Source: Lepas anatifera (Eukaryota > Arthropoda > Thecostraca > Lepadidae). Taken from it: a stretch of DNA of 64,000 nucleotides. Positions 22,688 to 35,518 of this stretch are shown one piece after another; position 1 is the stretch's first letter, and each line of letters begins with the position of its first letter. The notes beneath the pieces are model-generated. The model worked only from the letters and a program-made list of their open reading frames with translations. It did no database searches and was not told the DNA's origin. The DNA lies in assembly GCA_034440635.1 (NCBI GenBank), contig JAOTON010000896.1, positions 372,001 through 436,000 of the forward strand. The letters run 5' to 3'. The translations under genes were made by a program, and so were the position numbers.

Positions 22688-24110
22688 AGAAACAAAATAA
22701 GAAAATTTATGCATTGCACTTGTCATGTTTTTCTAGAATAGATAGTTTTAAAGGTTTACCCCTTTTATCATGGGTTTTCAACTAAGATAGTGGATTTTCA
22801 GGGGTATTAGGAAAACACCACTAGAATTTAAATTTGCCTAAAGCTTTCTGCACTAAATTTTTGACAATGAAATACAAGCTACACTGCACACTTTTTCAAC
22901 ACGTTTTACCACATGCGGCAGAAAAGGGAGGCCAGGGGGCCTGCCCCCACTTTTTGGCCAAAAATTTCCTGATTTCAAGCATAATGGAAGAAAATCCAAA
23001 ATTTGTATAACCAGCTGCTGCAAAAGGTAATGAGGAGCCCAAATTTGAACAGTTTTTGGTCCTATTGTTAAAAGTTTTTGTCAGCATCAGGTTAAAGTTT
23101 GGCTGCCCCCTTACTTTTTCCAGTGCAATGCTTATGCATTTTTCATCACTGAAACCAAATTCACACCATTGAAATGCATTGGTCAGGCTACCCTGCACAA
23201 AGCGAGAAAACAAAAACATCTTTAAAAAACGAAAAACGCCCTTGTAAAACAAAAAAACATGGTAAACAAGAGAGTAGGTGAAAAATATAGAGTTCAAATA
23301 TATCGACTTTATTTCTATTTTTTGCTTAAGATTATTATTTTAGAATGTGGGGAAACTTTTGCTACCATTACTGGAGTGGTGGGCAGCGGTGTGCATGGGC
23401 TGATTAAACATTGGAGCAATTTTGATATTGAACTTGCAATGCCAGAAATGTTTGAAGAAATTAAACTTCACCAAACAAGACTTTCACCAAGCAGCATTAA
23501 CAGCATTTAAATTTCACCAAGCAGCATTAACATACCTATTACATACCCCTCAAAAAAATTCCCATAGCAATCAGCAATCAAAGTATCTCGCTTTTACACT
23601 CGATTATATAACATTGGTATACTCTACCTATGTACGAACGAACTCGACAGAAGACAACAACCTTGACCTTGCCTTGACACATATAAACATATCTCGAATG
23701 ATGAGGAGAAAAATGCCTAAAATGCGCAAAAATGTCACTAGCTGCCTACCAGTTTAGCATATTTTTGAAACCTTTCCAAATGTTTAGAAATTCTCTATAT
23801 AATTTGAAGGTTCTTCTAATTCCTCCAGATCTCCTCTGTTCACGTTTCGAGCACCAGTGCCAACACAAACGCTCCTGAGTGTTCATCACAGAAATCTCGA
23901 AGTTATGCCGGATAATATACCGTAGTCATGATACGGGTCAACCACCGCCATGGAATATTCCAAGCCACCGCTCTTTCCCTCAGGAGGAGATCGGTGATAG
24001 GAGAAGTCAAAACTACCAGAACAGCCCAGGGGATGTTTACTCTAGGCATTTAGTTATCACTAATTTGGAAACGTTCATCAAGTCCGCACCCCTGTGGGCT
24101 TCCGAGCCAC
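22687..24110. other. AT-rich intergenic DNA, no gene recognised
   Basis: Contains a short direct repeat, TTTCACCAAGCAGCATTAAC, at about 23478 and 23513. The frames of 111-133 codons here carry no motif I know. Confidence 0.5.
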
Positions 24111-24999
24111 TTTCACCCTGGTGGGGGTTTTTGAACACTCCCCTCGAACTCGGCCCCTATGCGGGATAGTGAAAAACTCGGACGCTGGTGGATAGCTCGT
24201 ACAAAGTCTTGAAGAAACTATAGCAGTCATTTTTGGCTCAGGTCAATATTGAGGTCATGACAGGTCCAGGGGTCTAAAAAGTGAGCTTGTGGTCGCCGAC
24301 TAAAATCCAAGCTTCTTAGATGGTCGCCGAACCTAATACTACATGTATTACAAAATCGGTCTTAAAAGTGGTATAAATATGGCTATAGGGAATCACTGGC
24401 GAGTGCAAGGGGGAAGGTTCCGATAAAATATAGATATAAAAAACCTATAAAATATAGATCGGGTTTCTCGATATCGATAACCTAAGCCAGAATCAAGTCA
24501 TTACCTAAGTGATTTTATGAGATTATAATTCAGTATTAAAGTCAAAGTTATGATCTGAAAGCAACAAAATTATACATGCTGGCTAGGGTGTTTCAGCCCA
24601 CTATAGTAAAATTTTGTTTGTTTGGAACGAAGTCATATCGACTTTCCCCCAGCTCTAGACGTAAAACTGAATCGATTGACACCCTTAAAAGCAAAATAAA
24701 AGGGCATTTAGAGGTCGCGCACTTTTATCACCAAAAACCATTACACTTGAAAGAGGCGCATTCTTTCTTGGTGCGCTTGGGTAGAGCCCTCCGATGGAGT
24801 TCCACCACCCGGAGCAGGTACTGCTTCTCGTCCTTGACGAATCCGTTGAACCTCTTGATGAGGGCGATCTCCCTTTCCCACTGTTTTTGTCTTGAGTCGA
24901 AAGTTAAAGTCATTGTGGCGTCCCATTTGATATAATGATCCTTCGCATATGTAGGAGTATCGCAACAGATTCGACGCATATGTTCTAAATTCAACGTAA

Positions 25000-25376
25000 G
25001 AACATATTTTAAGGAACATCAAACGATCAAACAATTACTGGTCAAACCAAAGGACAGGATAGACAACCGGAAAAACCAGGCCCAGTATACAAGGTGGAAT
25101 GTAATGACTGTCCAAAAATATACATTTGAGAAAGCAAAAGGATGATGGAAGTCCGACAAGACGAACACCGAAAATCTCGACAAAAACTAATGCGAGAGTC
25201 AATTGACGAGAGAGAGCAGCGGAGGCCACAGCAAAACAATCATTCGAAAAGGATCATTATATCAAATGGGACACCATAACGACTTTAACTTTCAACTCAA
25301 GACAAAAACAGCGGGAAATAAAAGATGCAATTTACATCCAAACCACCACGGAACCAAAATGGATATAAATATCGGC
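25000..25376 (+). pseudogene. Dead Penelope-like element, GIY-YIG endonuclease region
   Basis: Frames read KQLLVKPKDR, then after a one-base shift GPVYKVECNDCPKIYI, a TGA (25127-25129) where the family has glycine, then ESKRMMEVRQDEHRKS and REIKDAIYIQ. This order matches the linker and GIY-YIG endonuclease of Penelope-like elements, which nick DNA to prime reverse transcription. The frameshift and stop make it non-functional. A homologous tail piece lies inverted at about 24890-24955. Confidence 0.65.
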
Positions 25377-25744
25377 AAAGTTACCATCTTCTTTGGATTT
25401 TTGGACCTCTTAAAACGCCAGCCAAACAAGAGATTGAATTGAAAAATAACACGTGTTTAGAGCTAATAATTCTAAAATGATTCGTCATGTTCATAGCTAA
25501 GATTGTTCTTTCAAAGTTTACCCTGTCTTCGTGTTTTTCGCTTAGTTAGGTTTATGTCATAGTGTTTTCTTCATCTCCCTTGAAAACGGGGGCGGGATGC
25601 TCCCGAAATCAGTCGGGTTTTATGCTCAGGCTAGTCTTGTGCAGTAATAAATGTTTTATTTAATTTTAAGAATATTTCAGATGTGAAATAGAAAACCAAG
25701 CAAAAGAAAACCAGCGCCAGTATCAGTGTGGAAATGTGTACATT

Positions 25745-25890
25745 CATAGGCGTAGGAACAGGGGGCAGGGGAGCCATAGCCCCCCAATATTCTTGATTCT
25801 TAACCCTTAACCCTATGGCGTTGACTGGAAAGAAATGACTTCCAAATGCACCTTGGCCTCCCCAATATTCTGGACGTTCCTACGCTTATG
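25745..25890. mobile_element. 146-bp MITE with 8-bp TSD
   Basis: The TSD TGTACATT (25737-25744, 25891-25898) is perfect. The TIRs are CATAGGCGTAGGAAC and, inverted, CATAAGCGTAGGAAC. It lies inside the 1469-bp insertion, the deepest nesting level seen on this side. Confidence 0.8.
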
Positions 25891-27739
25891 TGTACATTTG
25901 AATACATTTGATAAAAAACTGCAAAATTGCGCGACCTCTAAATATTATCGAAATACATGGAAATCTTGCACCGAAGCTTGTAAGCAGATGAGGTTTGAGG
26001 GGAACGTCGATATGCGTCAAAATATTGCATTTTGGAACAATGAAACACCCTAATGCTGGCCCTTAACCCTAGCCCCGATGACCAGCATGAATCACCTATG
26101 ACCCCCCCTCTGGTGGGAGGGGGTTAAAAATGACACCCTCGATCTCGGAAACAAAGAAAGATAGAAGCGGAAAAAGCGATCGAAAGGTCGTCGGAAATGC
26201 AGTCGGCGTTACTCCCGGAATTTTTGCGGAAGGTCAATACTGTGGTCACCAGAGGGGGATAATTCATATACGTCAAAATGTATCAAATGCAGTGCTCTAT
26301 AAAACCTTGCTTATCTGCGTACGCAAAATAACCGGAACCACTTTCTCAACGCTATTCGACAGAGCCGGACCAGCTCTTTCACAAAGGCAACATCCATTTT
26401 CATGTCGGTTCAAAGGCTAGGGCGCAACAGGACACTGAATATTGGGGATGTTATCACGTAGCTTCAAGTTATAATAGGAAGAACGCTCGCATTGGGCGTG
26501 ATATGTCGGACCTAAGAGCCAATGTTGGATAGTGATCAGTTATTTATACGCACTACGCAATCATGAATACGTGTCGATAGTGCCCACTAATCTTAGGCTA
26601 AGTCTGTTTGGAGGTCAATCGAGGTCAAAGATGATACACTGCCCGTACACAAGGGCAATTAAATGGGCGCCGAAAGCGGTGGGACGGGGTACCTACGCAT
26701 CCTCCTGTTGGCCAACCAGGGGAGGTCTCCCCAAAATTTTCGGTTCGTCATTAATGCTGTCAGGTACCAAATACGCTCACAATTCCCCTGCCCCGGTCAG
26801 CACAAGCCCGGGTCCGTTCCCCTGTAAAAATTCCGTGGGAGCGTCCCCAGGCATTAACATTTTCGCCCATCACTTCTATACCAAGCAAGATACAACCATG
26901 ATTGATGCAACATTGTTGTTCTCTCATCAATAATGGTTTTATTTTGTGTCCATCCATGTGAAAAATTGTTAGGCCTTATCTTAGAGACAAATAAAAGGGT
27001 TTGCAGCACCTTAAAAAGAGCCTCAGAAACAGTTCCGATGTTTCATTTAACTAGAGAAAAATGTTTTCATGTACATACATGCGTCGTGAAATACTTGTGA
27101 TTCTTCACCTTGAGGCGTCAGAAATCAGATAAATTCCTGTAACATTTCAAATAAATAATTCAAACATTATTCATTGGCAACATTTCATCAGAAGTGCAGT
27201 GGAAAATATCAACCATTGCTAAGATGAGGCCCAATTTTCACTCCATTGTTGAACATGGTTCTATTCAAAGCAATAGCAATGCTGTCTCTTGGGAATAACC
27301 TTGTTTTCTTTCCATGATATCATTCCCATGATAACTGTTTCCAAAGCTCTTAATTGATGCATTTTAGCATTAATAATCAGGACTGAAAAAGTTTCCAGAA
27401 TAGTTGCTGATGACCTATTTGGACCAGGACTGGGTACTGAGAAGAACAATTTGCATTTCAGCAACCTGTTCTTTTGTGGTGGACACAATCTCTCTGTGAT
27501 ATTTCTGCTGTACCTCTGTGGCAGTGCTTCCATATTTCATCCATACTAGAGAAAACAAAACGATTCAACTTTCTTGTGACAAAAATACAAGATATTATCA
27601 GAAACTTGGATGCATATAATCAGTCAGTTAAAAACATACACACACACCTTCAGTGACGGATCTAGGATTTCGTTAAGGGGGGGCCCAGGCTCGGAGGGCG
27701 CCGAACCTGGGGGGCGCCGAACCTGAGGGGCGCCAATTT

Positions 27740-28266
27740 CAGTGGCGGATCTAGCCGGTCGGTTTGGGAGGAGCAAACCAAAGTCGAAAAGCAAAAAAAA
27801 ACGTCACGCAGTAAAAAGCTGCACTACCAATATCACTTGCCCGTAAAATTTTGGGTATTTGAGGCGAAAAGCCAAAAAAACTTCACGGGGTGAAAAATAT
27901 CGGCTCGAGATACTTCTTCCTATCCAAGGCTGGCTATACTATGACTTGCTATACTATGGAGGTCTGGCTATACTATAACTGAGAATTATTGATATTTACT
28001 CCATGATTCTGATGAAGGGCTGTGCCCGAATATATAATCTTCAGTGTTTTTTACATTTCCGGATTCGAGGGGACAGGCCAGGGAACATCTTATCAACTTA
28101 TGTTCTGTTTGAAGTTGAGAGTTGGAACACAAAAATATTGCTTATAAACTAAGAAGGAGTAGGGAAAAAAGGAGGTCGATCGCTTTGGGGGGCGAAAACG
28201 CAGTTTTGCCCCGAGCGTTTTCGTTTGGGGAATGCCTTTTTCCCCTCCCCCTTGGATCCGCCACTG
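27740..28266. mobile_element. 527-bp hAT-like MITE nested in the giant element
   Basis: The TSD GCCAATTT (27732-27739, 28267-28274) is perfect. The ends are CAGTGGCGGATCTAGCC and CCTTGGATCCGCCACTG. The same family, inverted, is at 43769-44151; they share GGTTTGGGAGG and CAAACCAAAGTCGAAAAGC. Confidence 0.88.
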
Positions 28267-28539
28267 GCCAATTTAACACCCAAAAGGCGGCCAGTGTCAA
28301 TGAAGAACGCGTTTAAATAGGATTTGTAAATGCTTATTTTCATGAAAGCTTCCTCTCAGTGAGGACATGTTCACGTTTACCATCAAGCATATTTCGGGCC
28401 AGCTAACGACTGGTACCGTGGTAGAAAATGCTGAAAGCACCCACTGACACTAACTGAAGCACGATGAGCAAATAATACAGTTATATTCGGTCATGGTAAA
28501 AACTGATGTGTCGTATCCATCACCTCCACTTATCACAGT

Positions 28540-29340
28540 TGTCCTGGCTAACGGCTCAATACTGAAATACCCGATTGACGCTAACCTGAGCCTCATAGGC
28601 CGCAGAACCTCTGCGGGCCTGGGCCCCTGAGTTTTCGGTGACTTCGATGAGTTTATATCGAGTCCCCTCAGCTGATCTGGGACCGCTTTAGTTAACCAGG
28701 CTCTCACACTGAACTTGAAACCTATATGTCGCCGCTGAAGCCTATTAAGCTTTTGGGCCCTTTTATTGATATAGGGCCCCCTCAACCGGTCCTGAGCCCT
28801 CTGAGCTAAAAACTGGAGCTCTGAGCTCTGAGCCCCAAGCTGGATTAGTGTCCCTTAAGCTGGTCAGGGTCCCCTGGGTTGGTATTGTTTTCGTTTAACT
28901 GATATAGATCCCTTCAGCTTGTTTGGGGCCCGTTGTGCGTATCTGGGCACTAGTTCGTCGAGGCACCCAGCTAGTCTGGCCCTATTAGTTTTATGGGCCT
29001 TCTGAGCTTCTGCAGGTTTCCCTCAGAGTGTCTGGGCCCCGTGAGTTGAAAATTGGACCCCTGGGTTAGTTTTGGGTTCCTGAGCATATTTAGAAACCGT
29101 TTAAATAGGTAGGCACCCCACGCTGGTCTTGAGAATCCTGTGTTGGCGCTGAGGTCAAATGAGCTCGTCGGGGGCCCTTATCTGGGGCCCCCTTAACTGG
29201 CACGGACCCCTCAGCTGATTTTGGAGACCCAAAATCCCTCCTACCGGATTCCACCCACGCCAGATTTCCTGACTCCCCGAGGGCCCCTGGGGACCATTGG
29301 GGATTTTTTCCGCGATCAGCGCTAGGGCCCCTCCCCGAGA
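28540..29340. repeat. Degenerate GGGCCC-rich minisatellite
   Basis: Repeating units of roughly 45-60 bp built on GGGCCCCTGAG and AGCTGATCTGGG motifs. They are too diverged to give a precise period. It lies in the left third of the giant element. Confidence 0.6.
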
Positions 29341-30190
29341 CAAAGCTTACAACATGTCTCTGTGTATATACTCTAGCATCTGCCAGAGTTGAGCTAGAAT
29401 CATTTTTAGGCACACTTCGCTTCCTCTCGTTACGGCGAATCATCAAATAATGCATAATATGACTATACTAGGTCAAAACATAAAAATGACCTGACCTAAG
29501 GCTAGGTCAAGGTCACCATCTAGCCTAGCATAGTCAGTATGCATATGAATCAACTCACAATAGCAATAAAAATGGTATCAAAATACGGGTTTTATCAATA
29601 TTTCCTGCAACCCAATTAACCCAAGTCTTAAAACCCTTCTTAGGAAGCCCCAGATGAACTCTCAGAGGTAACATGTCTAAACTTGCAACATGAACCGATA
29701 AAGAGGCCTAAGATACCATGATTTGGGGAATCCGAAGGTATTCCAAGCGGCGTCTGCAGACATAGAGCATTTTTCGGCAAATTTCCGTTTTACCCCATGC
29801 ATTTTCAATGGAGAGGTCATGATTCGTACCTGTCCCTAGGCCATCGATGGGAAAAATCCCGCAATAAATGTATTAGTACTTTTTGGGCCCATTATATGGT
29901 ACAAGTTTGAATTCGATAGATTCACCCTTTTCTTACTTACGCCAACTTAAACATTTTTTGGGGTGAGGTCACTTGACCTGCACTGGTGACCTGACCTGAG
30001 ATGACGCAACCTTAAATTTTGAGGGAAAGTTGCGGAATTGATCAATGATAAGGTGTGACAAGTACTGTGTCGCTTCGCGCCGACGTTTTTTCGTGCCACT
30101 GGGAGACCTCGAGGGGGTGTTCAAGCACCCCCCCCCAACGGGCCGGAACGGGGCTCGAATACTCTAGAACAGGGCTGAGGCCAAAAGGGA
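29341..30190. mobile_element. Partial copy of the GGTCA-rich TTAA element
   Basis: Matches 38190-38229 joined to 42328-43030: GAGCTAGAATCATTTTTAGGC, ACTAGGTCAAA, CTCAGAGGTAACA and the GCCGACGTTTTTTCG hairpin side near 30075. Its uninterrupted junction is a second empty-site witness for the insertion of element B. The left part of the element is missing. Confidence 0.65.
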
Positions 30191-30330
30191 AGGCTCTAAA
30201 CAATGTCTGCAATTTTTGGGGTCAAGGTCCTTCAAGGTCATTGACCTATTACGGCACAACCCAACATATTATGCCTAATTTGCGCTATAACTAGCGCTGT
30301 GCCCAAGCTTACCAATGACCTTTGATCAAA

Positions 30331-30414
30331 CCTTGATCATCAAGGCCAGTGACCTTTAAAATTGACCTGTAACCTTGATCATCAAGGCCAGTGACCTTTA
30401 AAATTGACCTGTAA
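30331..30414. repeat. Two tandem 42-bp units
   Basis: CCTTGATCATCAAGGCCAGT plus 22 further bases is repeated exactly at 30331 and 30373. CCTTGATCATCAAGG is itself a palindrome. Confidence 0.85.
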
Positions 30415-30499
30415 CCTTGATCTAAACACTGAATAACCTTTACTTTGATATAATAGCATACGTCATAATAGGAATCGTAACATTATGCAACGTCATTTA

Positions 30500-33400
30500 G
30501 GGGCTGTCCAGGAGTACCTGTGCTCATCAGGGACACCTATGCTCTCTGGGGGGGGGGCTTTGCTTCGATGAGGCACCTGTGCCACCCAGGGGCGCCTTCG
30601 CTCCCCAATGGACGCAACCTGCTATCCAGGGGCATCTTTGCTGTTCGGGGGTGCCTTTGATACCCAGTGCCCAAGGGGAGCTTTTTCTTATCCAGGTTCA
30701 CCATGGTATTGAGGGGCGTATTTTTATTCAAGGTAACCTATACTACCCAGTGGCGCCTACCCTATGCAAGGGGCGCTTAGGCTATCCAGGGGGCGGCAAT
30801 TTGCTATGCATAGGGCGCCCTTATGCTCTCCATGGGCACCTCATTTAGGGTGCCTCTGATATTCAGGGGCGCTTTTCCTATCAACAGGGTACCTGTGCCA
30901 TCTTGGGGCTATTCTTATCAAGGGACGCTGCTGTTATTCAGGAATACCTACACCACTGTCGAGGGTCGCCTTTGCTACCCAGAGGCGCCTTTACTTCTTA
31001 GGAAATTTGGCGCCCGTGCTTTAAGGGGTGCTTCGGCATCGATTGATTGCTCTATTATTGGGCTTAGGTGCACGTGAACCTTGAGCTCATGTAGCGCCCA
31101 TATTGTTGCTAAGGAACGCTTATGCTATCAAAGGGCGCCTTTACTATCCAGGGCCGCTGTTTTATTCAAGGCAGTCTGTTCTATCCACGGGCATCGGATA
31201 TTTCGGGGGCGGTGCCTAGGTTATTCAGGAGGCGGTTTTTTTCTCCACAGGGGCGCACTATTGCTTTCCAGGGGCGCCGTTACTGCCCAGGGGTGTCTTT
31301 CTATCCAGGGGCGCATATGCTGTCTAGGTGTATTTTTCAATCACAGACATGATTGAAATACATGCCCCTACGTTATCCTGGGGTGCTTTTTGTCTCCGGT
31401 GAGGCGCTATTTTTCTCTTCCGGGCACCAGTTTATCCAAGGGCACCTATGCTGTCCAGATAACCTTTGTTATCTAGGGCTGCCTTCGCTGTTAAGGGGCA
31501 CCTTTGCTACCCAAAGAAAGCATTTTACTTTCCTGGAGTGCTTATTTCCATCTAAGGGGAACATATGCTATCTTGGAGCGCCTTTGCAAACATGGGGCGC
31601 ACTTTTCTATCCAGGTGCGCCTTTGCACTTGAGGGGGCGCCTCTGCAATCCAGGAGGAGCCCAAAATAAATGGAGAATAAGAATTCTGAAAAAAGGCGCT
31701 CGAACACTGAAATAAAGTGCCTAGTTATCAGAAAGAGGCGCTCATCTGCTGAGCGGGGAGGACTGCTGGTTGGTGAGGGCAGCGTTCTCGGAAACGGGCG
31801 CACATACTGAAAAAGGCACCCGGTTGCAGCGATGGAGCACTAAGCCTTCAGTTATAGGTTAATGAAATGTGGTTAAAGGCAGTCCATGCTCAAATTGAGC
31901 GCTCGAGCCCTGTAACAGAGCGCGCGACTGTCAGACAGGTGTGCCAAACCATAGACAGTAGGGCAGCTGAAGATGGAAAGGGACACCTATGATATCCTGG
32001 GGTCGCCTGTACTCTCAGGTGAGGCACTTGTTTTCTTTCTCAGGCGCCTAGTTTATCCATGGCCGCCTATGCTGTCCAGATCATCTATTTCAAGAAGGGT
32101 TAACTTTGCTGTCCAGGGGCGCCTTTACTATCCAAGGGCGCATATGATATCTGTAGGGCGCTTTATGCAGAGGGCGCCTAGGCTGTCCAAGGGCGCCGTC
32201 CTAACCAAAGGCCGCCTTTCACTTCCCTGAAGTGCCTATTTCTATGTAAGGAGTGCATATATTATCTAGGAGTGCCCTTGATATACGGACACGCCTTTTT
32301 GTCCAGCGGCGCCTTTGCTCTTGAGGGGCACTGCTCCAATCCAGGGTAGCTGAAGATGGATAAGGGACATCTATGTTATACAGGGGGAGCCTGTACTTTC
32401 CAATGGGGCGCTCATTTTCCTTCTCAGGCACCTAGTTTATCTAGGGAGCGCATAGGCTATCCAAAGGCGCCTTTGCTTTCGAAGGGGTGCCTTCCTAGGG
32501 GCGCCTTTGCTATCCAGGGGCGCCTTTGCTGTCCAAAGCACTTGTGTTATCCAGGGTTGTCTTTGCTGTCCAGTGGCGCCTTTGCTATCTAAAAGTGCAT
32601 ATGATATCCGTCGGCGCTTTATCCAGTGGGCGCCTGGACTATCAAAGGGCACTTTTTCTATCCAAGGGTTGCATTTATTTTCCTGAAGTGCCTATTTCTA
32701 TCTAAGGGGCTCCTATTCTGTCCAGGGCACCTATGTTTCCCAGATTTGCCTTTGCTGTCCAGGGACGCCTTTGCTATCCAAGGGCACCTTTCTTAACCAA
32801 GGGGCGCATTTTGCTTTCCTGGAGCGCCTATTCCTATCTAAGGGGCGCATATGTTATCTAGGAGCGCCTTTGATACCAGGAGGCGGCTTTTTGTCCAGGG
32901 GCACCTTTGCTCTTGGGGGCGCTGCTCCAATGCAGGGCAGCTGAAGGTGGATAAGGGACATCTATGTTATACAGAGGGCGCCTGTACTTCCCAGTGGGGC
33001 GCTCGTTTTCCTTCTCGGGCTCCTAGTTTATCCAGGGGGCGTCTAGGCTATCCAAAGGCGGCTTTTCTATCGAAGGGGTGCCTTCCTAGGGGCGCCTTTG
33101 CAGGGGCGCCTTTGCTGTCCACGGCACTTGTGTTATCCAGGGTTGTATTTGCTGTCCAGGGGCGCCTTTGCTATCCAAGGGTGCATATGACATCCGTAGG
33201 CGCTTTTTCTAGTGGGCGCCTAGGCTATCAAAGGGCGCCTTTTCTACCCAAGGTGAGCATTTTATTTTCCTAAAGCGCCCATTTCTATCTAAGGGGCGCT
33301 TATGCTGCCCAGGGCACCTATGCTACCAAGATTTGCCTTTACTGCCCAGGGGCGCCTTTCCTAGCCAAGGGCGCATATAGTATCCGTAGAGCGCTTCATC

Positions 33401-35290
33401 CAGGGGGCGCCTAGGCTATCTAAAGGCGGTTTTTCTATCGAAGGGGTGCCTTCCTAGTGGCGCCTTTGCTACCCAGGGGCGCCTTTGCTGTCCACAGCAC
33501 TTAGGGTTGTCTTTGCTGTCCAGGGGCGCCTTTGCTATCCAAGGGTGCATATGACATCCGTAGGGCGCTTTTTCCAGTGGGCGCCTAGGCTACCAAAGGG
33601 CGCCTTTTTCTACCCAAGGTGAGCATTTTATTTTCTAAAGAGCCTATTTCTATCTAAGGGGCGCTTATGCTGTCCAGGGCACCTATGTTACCAAGATTTG
33701 CCTTTGCAGCCCAGGGGCGCCTTTCCTAGCCAAGGGCGCATATGATATCCGTAGGGCGCTTCATCCAGGGGGCGCCTAGGCTATACAAAGGCGGTTTTTC
33801 TATCGAAGGGCTGCCGTCCTAGGGGCGCCTTTGCTGTCCACAGCACTTGTGTTATCCAGGGTTGTCTTTGCTGTCCAGGGGGCGCCTTTGCTATCCAAGG
33901 GTGCATATGACATCCTTAGGGCGCTTTTTCCAGTGGGCGCCTAGGCTATCAAAGGGCGCCTTTTTCTACCCAAGGTGAGCATTTTATTTTCCTAAAGCGC
34001 CCATTTCTATCTAAGGGGCGCTTATGCTGCCCAGGGCACCTATGTTACCAAGATTTGCCTTTACTGCCCAGGGGCGCCTTTCCTAGCCAAGGGCGCATAT
34101 AGTATCCGTAGAGCGCTTCATCCAGGGGGCCGCCTAGGCTATCTAAAGGCGGTTTTTCTATCGAAGGGGTGCCTTCCTAGGGGCGCCTTTGCTACCCAGG
34201 GGCGCCTTTGCTGTCCACAGCACTTAGGGTTGTCTTTGCTGTCCAGGGGCGCCTTTGCTATCCAAGGGTGCATATGACATCCGTAGGGCGCTTTTTCCAG
34301 TGGGCGCCTAGGCTATCAAAGGGCGCCTTTTTCTACCCAAGGTGAGCATTTTATTTTCTAAAGAGCCTATTTCTATCTAAGGGGCGCTTATGCTGTCCAG
34401 GGCACCTATGTTACCAAGATTTGCCTTTGCAGCCCAGGGGCGCCTTTCCTAGCCAAGGGCGCATATGATATCCGTAGGGCGCTTTATCCAGGGGGCGCCT
34501 AGGCTATACAAAGGCGGTTTTTCTATCGAAGGGCTGCCGTCCTAGGGGCGCCTTTGCTGTCCACAGCACTTGTGTTATCCAGGGTTGTCTTTGCTGTCCA
34601 GGGGCGCCTTTGCTATCCAAGGGTGCATATGACATCCTTAGGGCGCTTTTTCCAGTGGGCGCCTAGGCTATCAAAGGGCGCCTTTTTATACCCAAGGTGA
34701 GCATTTTATTTTCCTAAAGCGCCTACTTCTATCTAAGGGGCGCTTATGCTGTCTGGGGTACCTATGTTACCAAGATTTGCCTTTGCTGCCCAGGGGCGCC
34801 TTTCCAAGCCAAGGACGCATATGATATCCGTAGTTCGCTTCATCCAGGGGGCGCCTAGGCTATCCGAAGGCGGGTTTCTATCGAAGGGGTGCCTTCCTAG
34901 GGGCGCCTTTGCTACCCAGGGGCGCCTTTGCTGTCCAGGGGCGCCTTTGCTATCCAAGGGTGCATATGACAAATGACATCCGTAGGGCGCTTTTTCCAGT
35001 GGGCGCCTAGGCTATCAAAGGGCGCCTTTTTCTACCGAAGGTGAGCATTTTATTTTCCTAAAGCGCCTATTTCTATCTAAAGGGCGCTTATGTTGTCCAG
35101 TTCACCTATGTTACCAAGATTTGCCTTTGCTGCCCAGGGGCGCCTTTCCTAGCCAAGGGCGCATATGGTATCCGTAGGGCGCTTCATCCAGGGGGCGCCT
35201 AGGCTACCCAGGGGCGCTTCATCCAGGGGGCGCCTAGGCTACTCAGGGGTGCATTAGTTCCCCATGGCGCAATATTGCTATCTAGTGGCG
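30500..35290. repeat. GGCGCC satellite array (4.8 kb) with higher-order repeats
   Basis: The monomers are about 22-25 bp, near GGGGCGCCTTTGCTATCC, and diverged in the left half. On the right they form units of about 360 bp (CCTTCCTAG/CCGTCCTAG landmark at 33081, 33449, 33814, 34172, 34537, 34892). Alternate units are nearly identical, with a 723-bp period. Frames across it are artefacts. Confidence 0.9.
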
Positions 35291-35487
35291 CCTTTTCTTT
35301 GCCGGGGCGCTTTTGTTAGCTTTCTAAATTTCATCTTCAACATTTTACTGGGGCGTAAAAGACCAGTAAAGGCGTCTAGTGTTTGGGCAGGGGCGCTTTG
35401 CCATGGTTTTAAGGAGTATGTGTTCATTCAAGTGGAATAAGTGGTATCTACCACCTTGGCGCACGAAATGGGTACAGGCGCGCCGCT

Positions 35488-35518
35488 TCATATCGGGCGC
35501 CTTCGGCGCCCGATATGA
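35488..35518. repeat. Hairpin with a UUCG-type tetraloop
   Basis: CATATCGGGCGCC and GGCGCCCGATATG pair perfectly around TTC. Read with the flanking C and G, the apex is C(TTCG)G, an unusually stable loop if transcribed. It lies 75 bp from the right end of the giant element. Confidence 0.7.

Larger units (their letters stand above)
24584..26052. mobile_element. 1469-bp insertion with hAT-type ends, holding Penelope remnants
   Basis: The TSD ATGCTGGC (24576-24583, 26053-26060) flanks TIRs TAGGGTGTTTCA and TGAAACACCCTA. Element B has a single uninterrupted ATGCTGGC at the matching place. The interior carries Penelope-like coding fragments in two orientations, so this is either a DNA element that swallowed a retroelement or a Penelope copy with unusual termini. 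Confidence 0.78.

Noticed and set aside
30500..35290. CRISPR-like array
   Set aside because: Units are contiguous and diverged with no unique spacers or cas genes, and the DNA is clearly animal.
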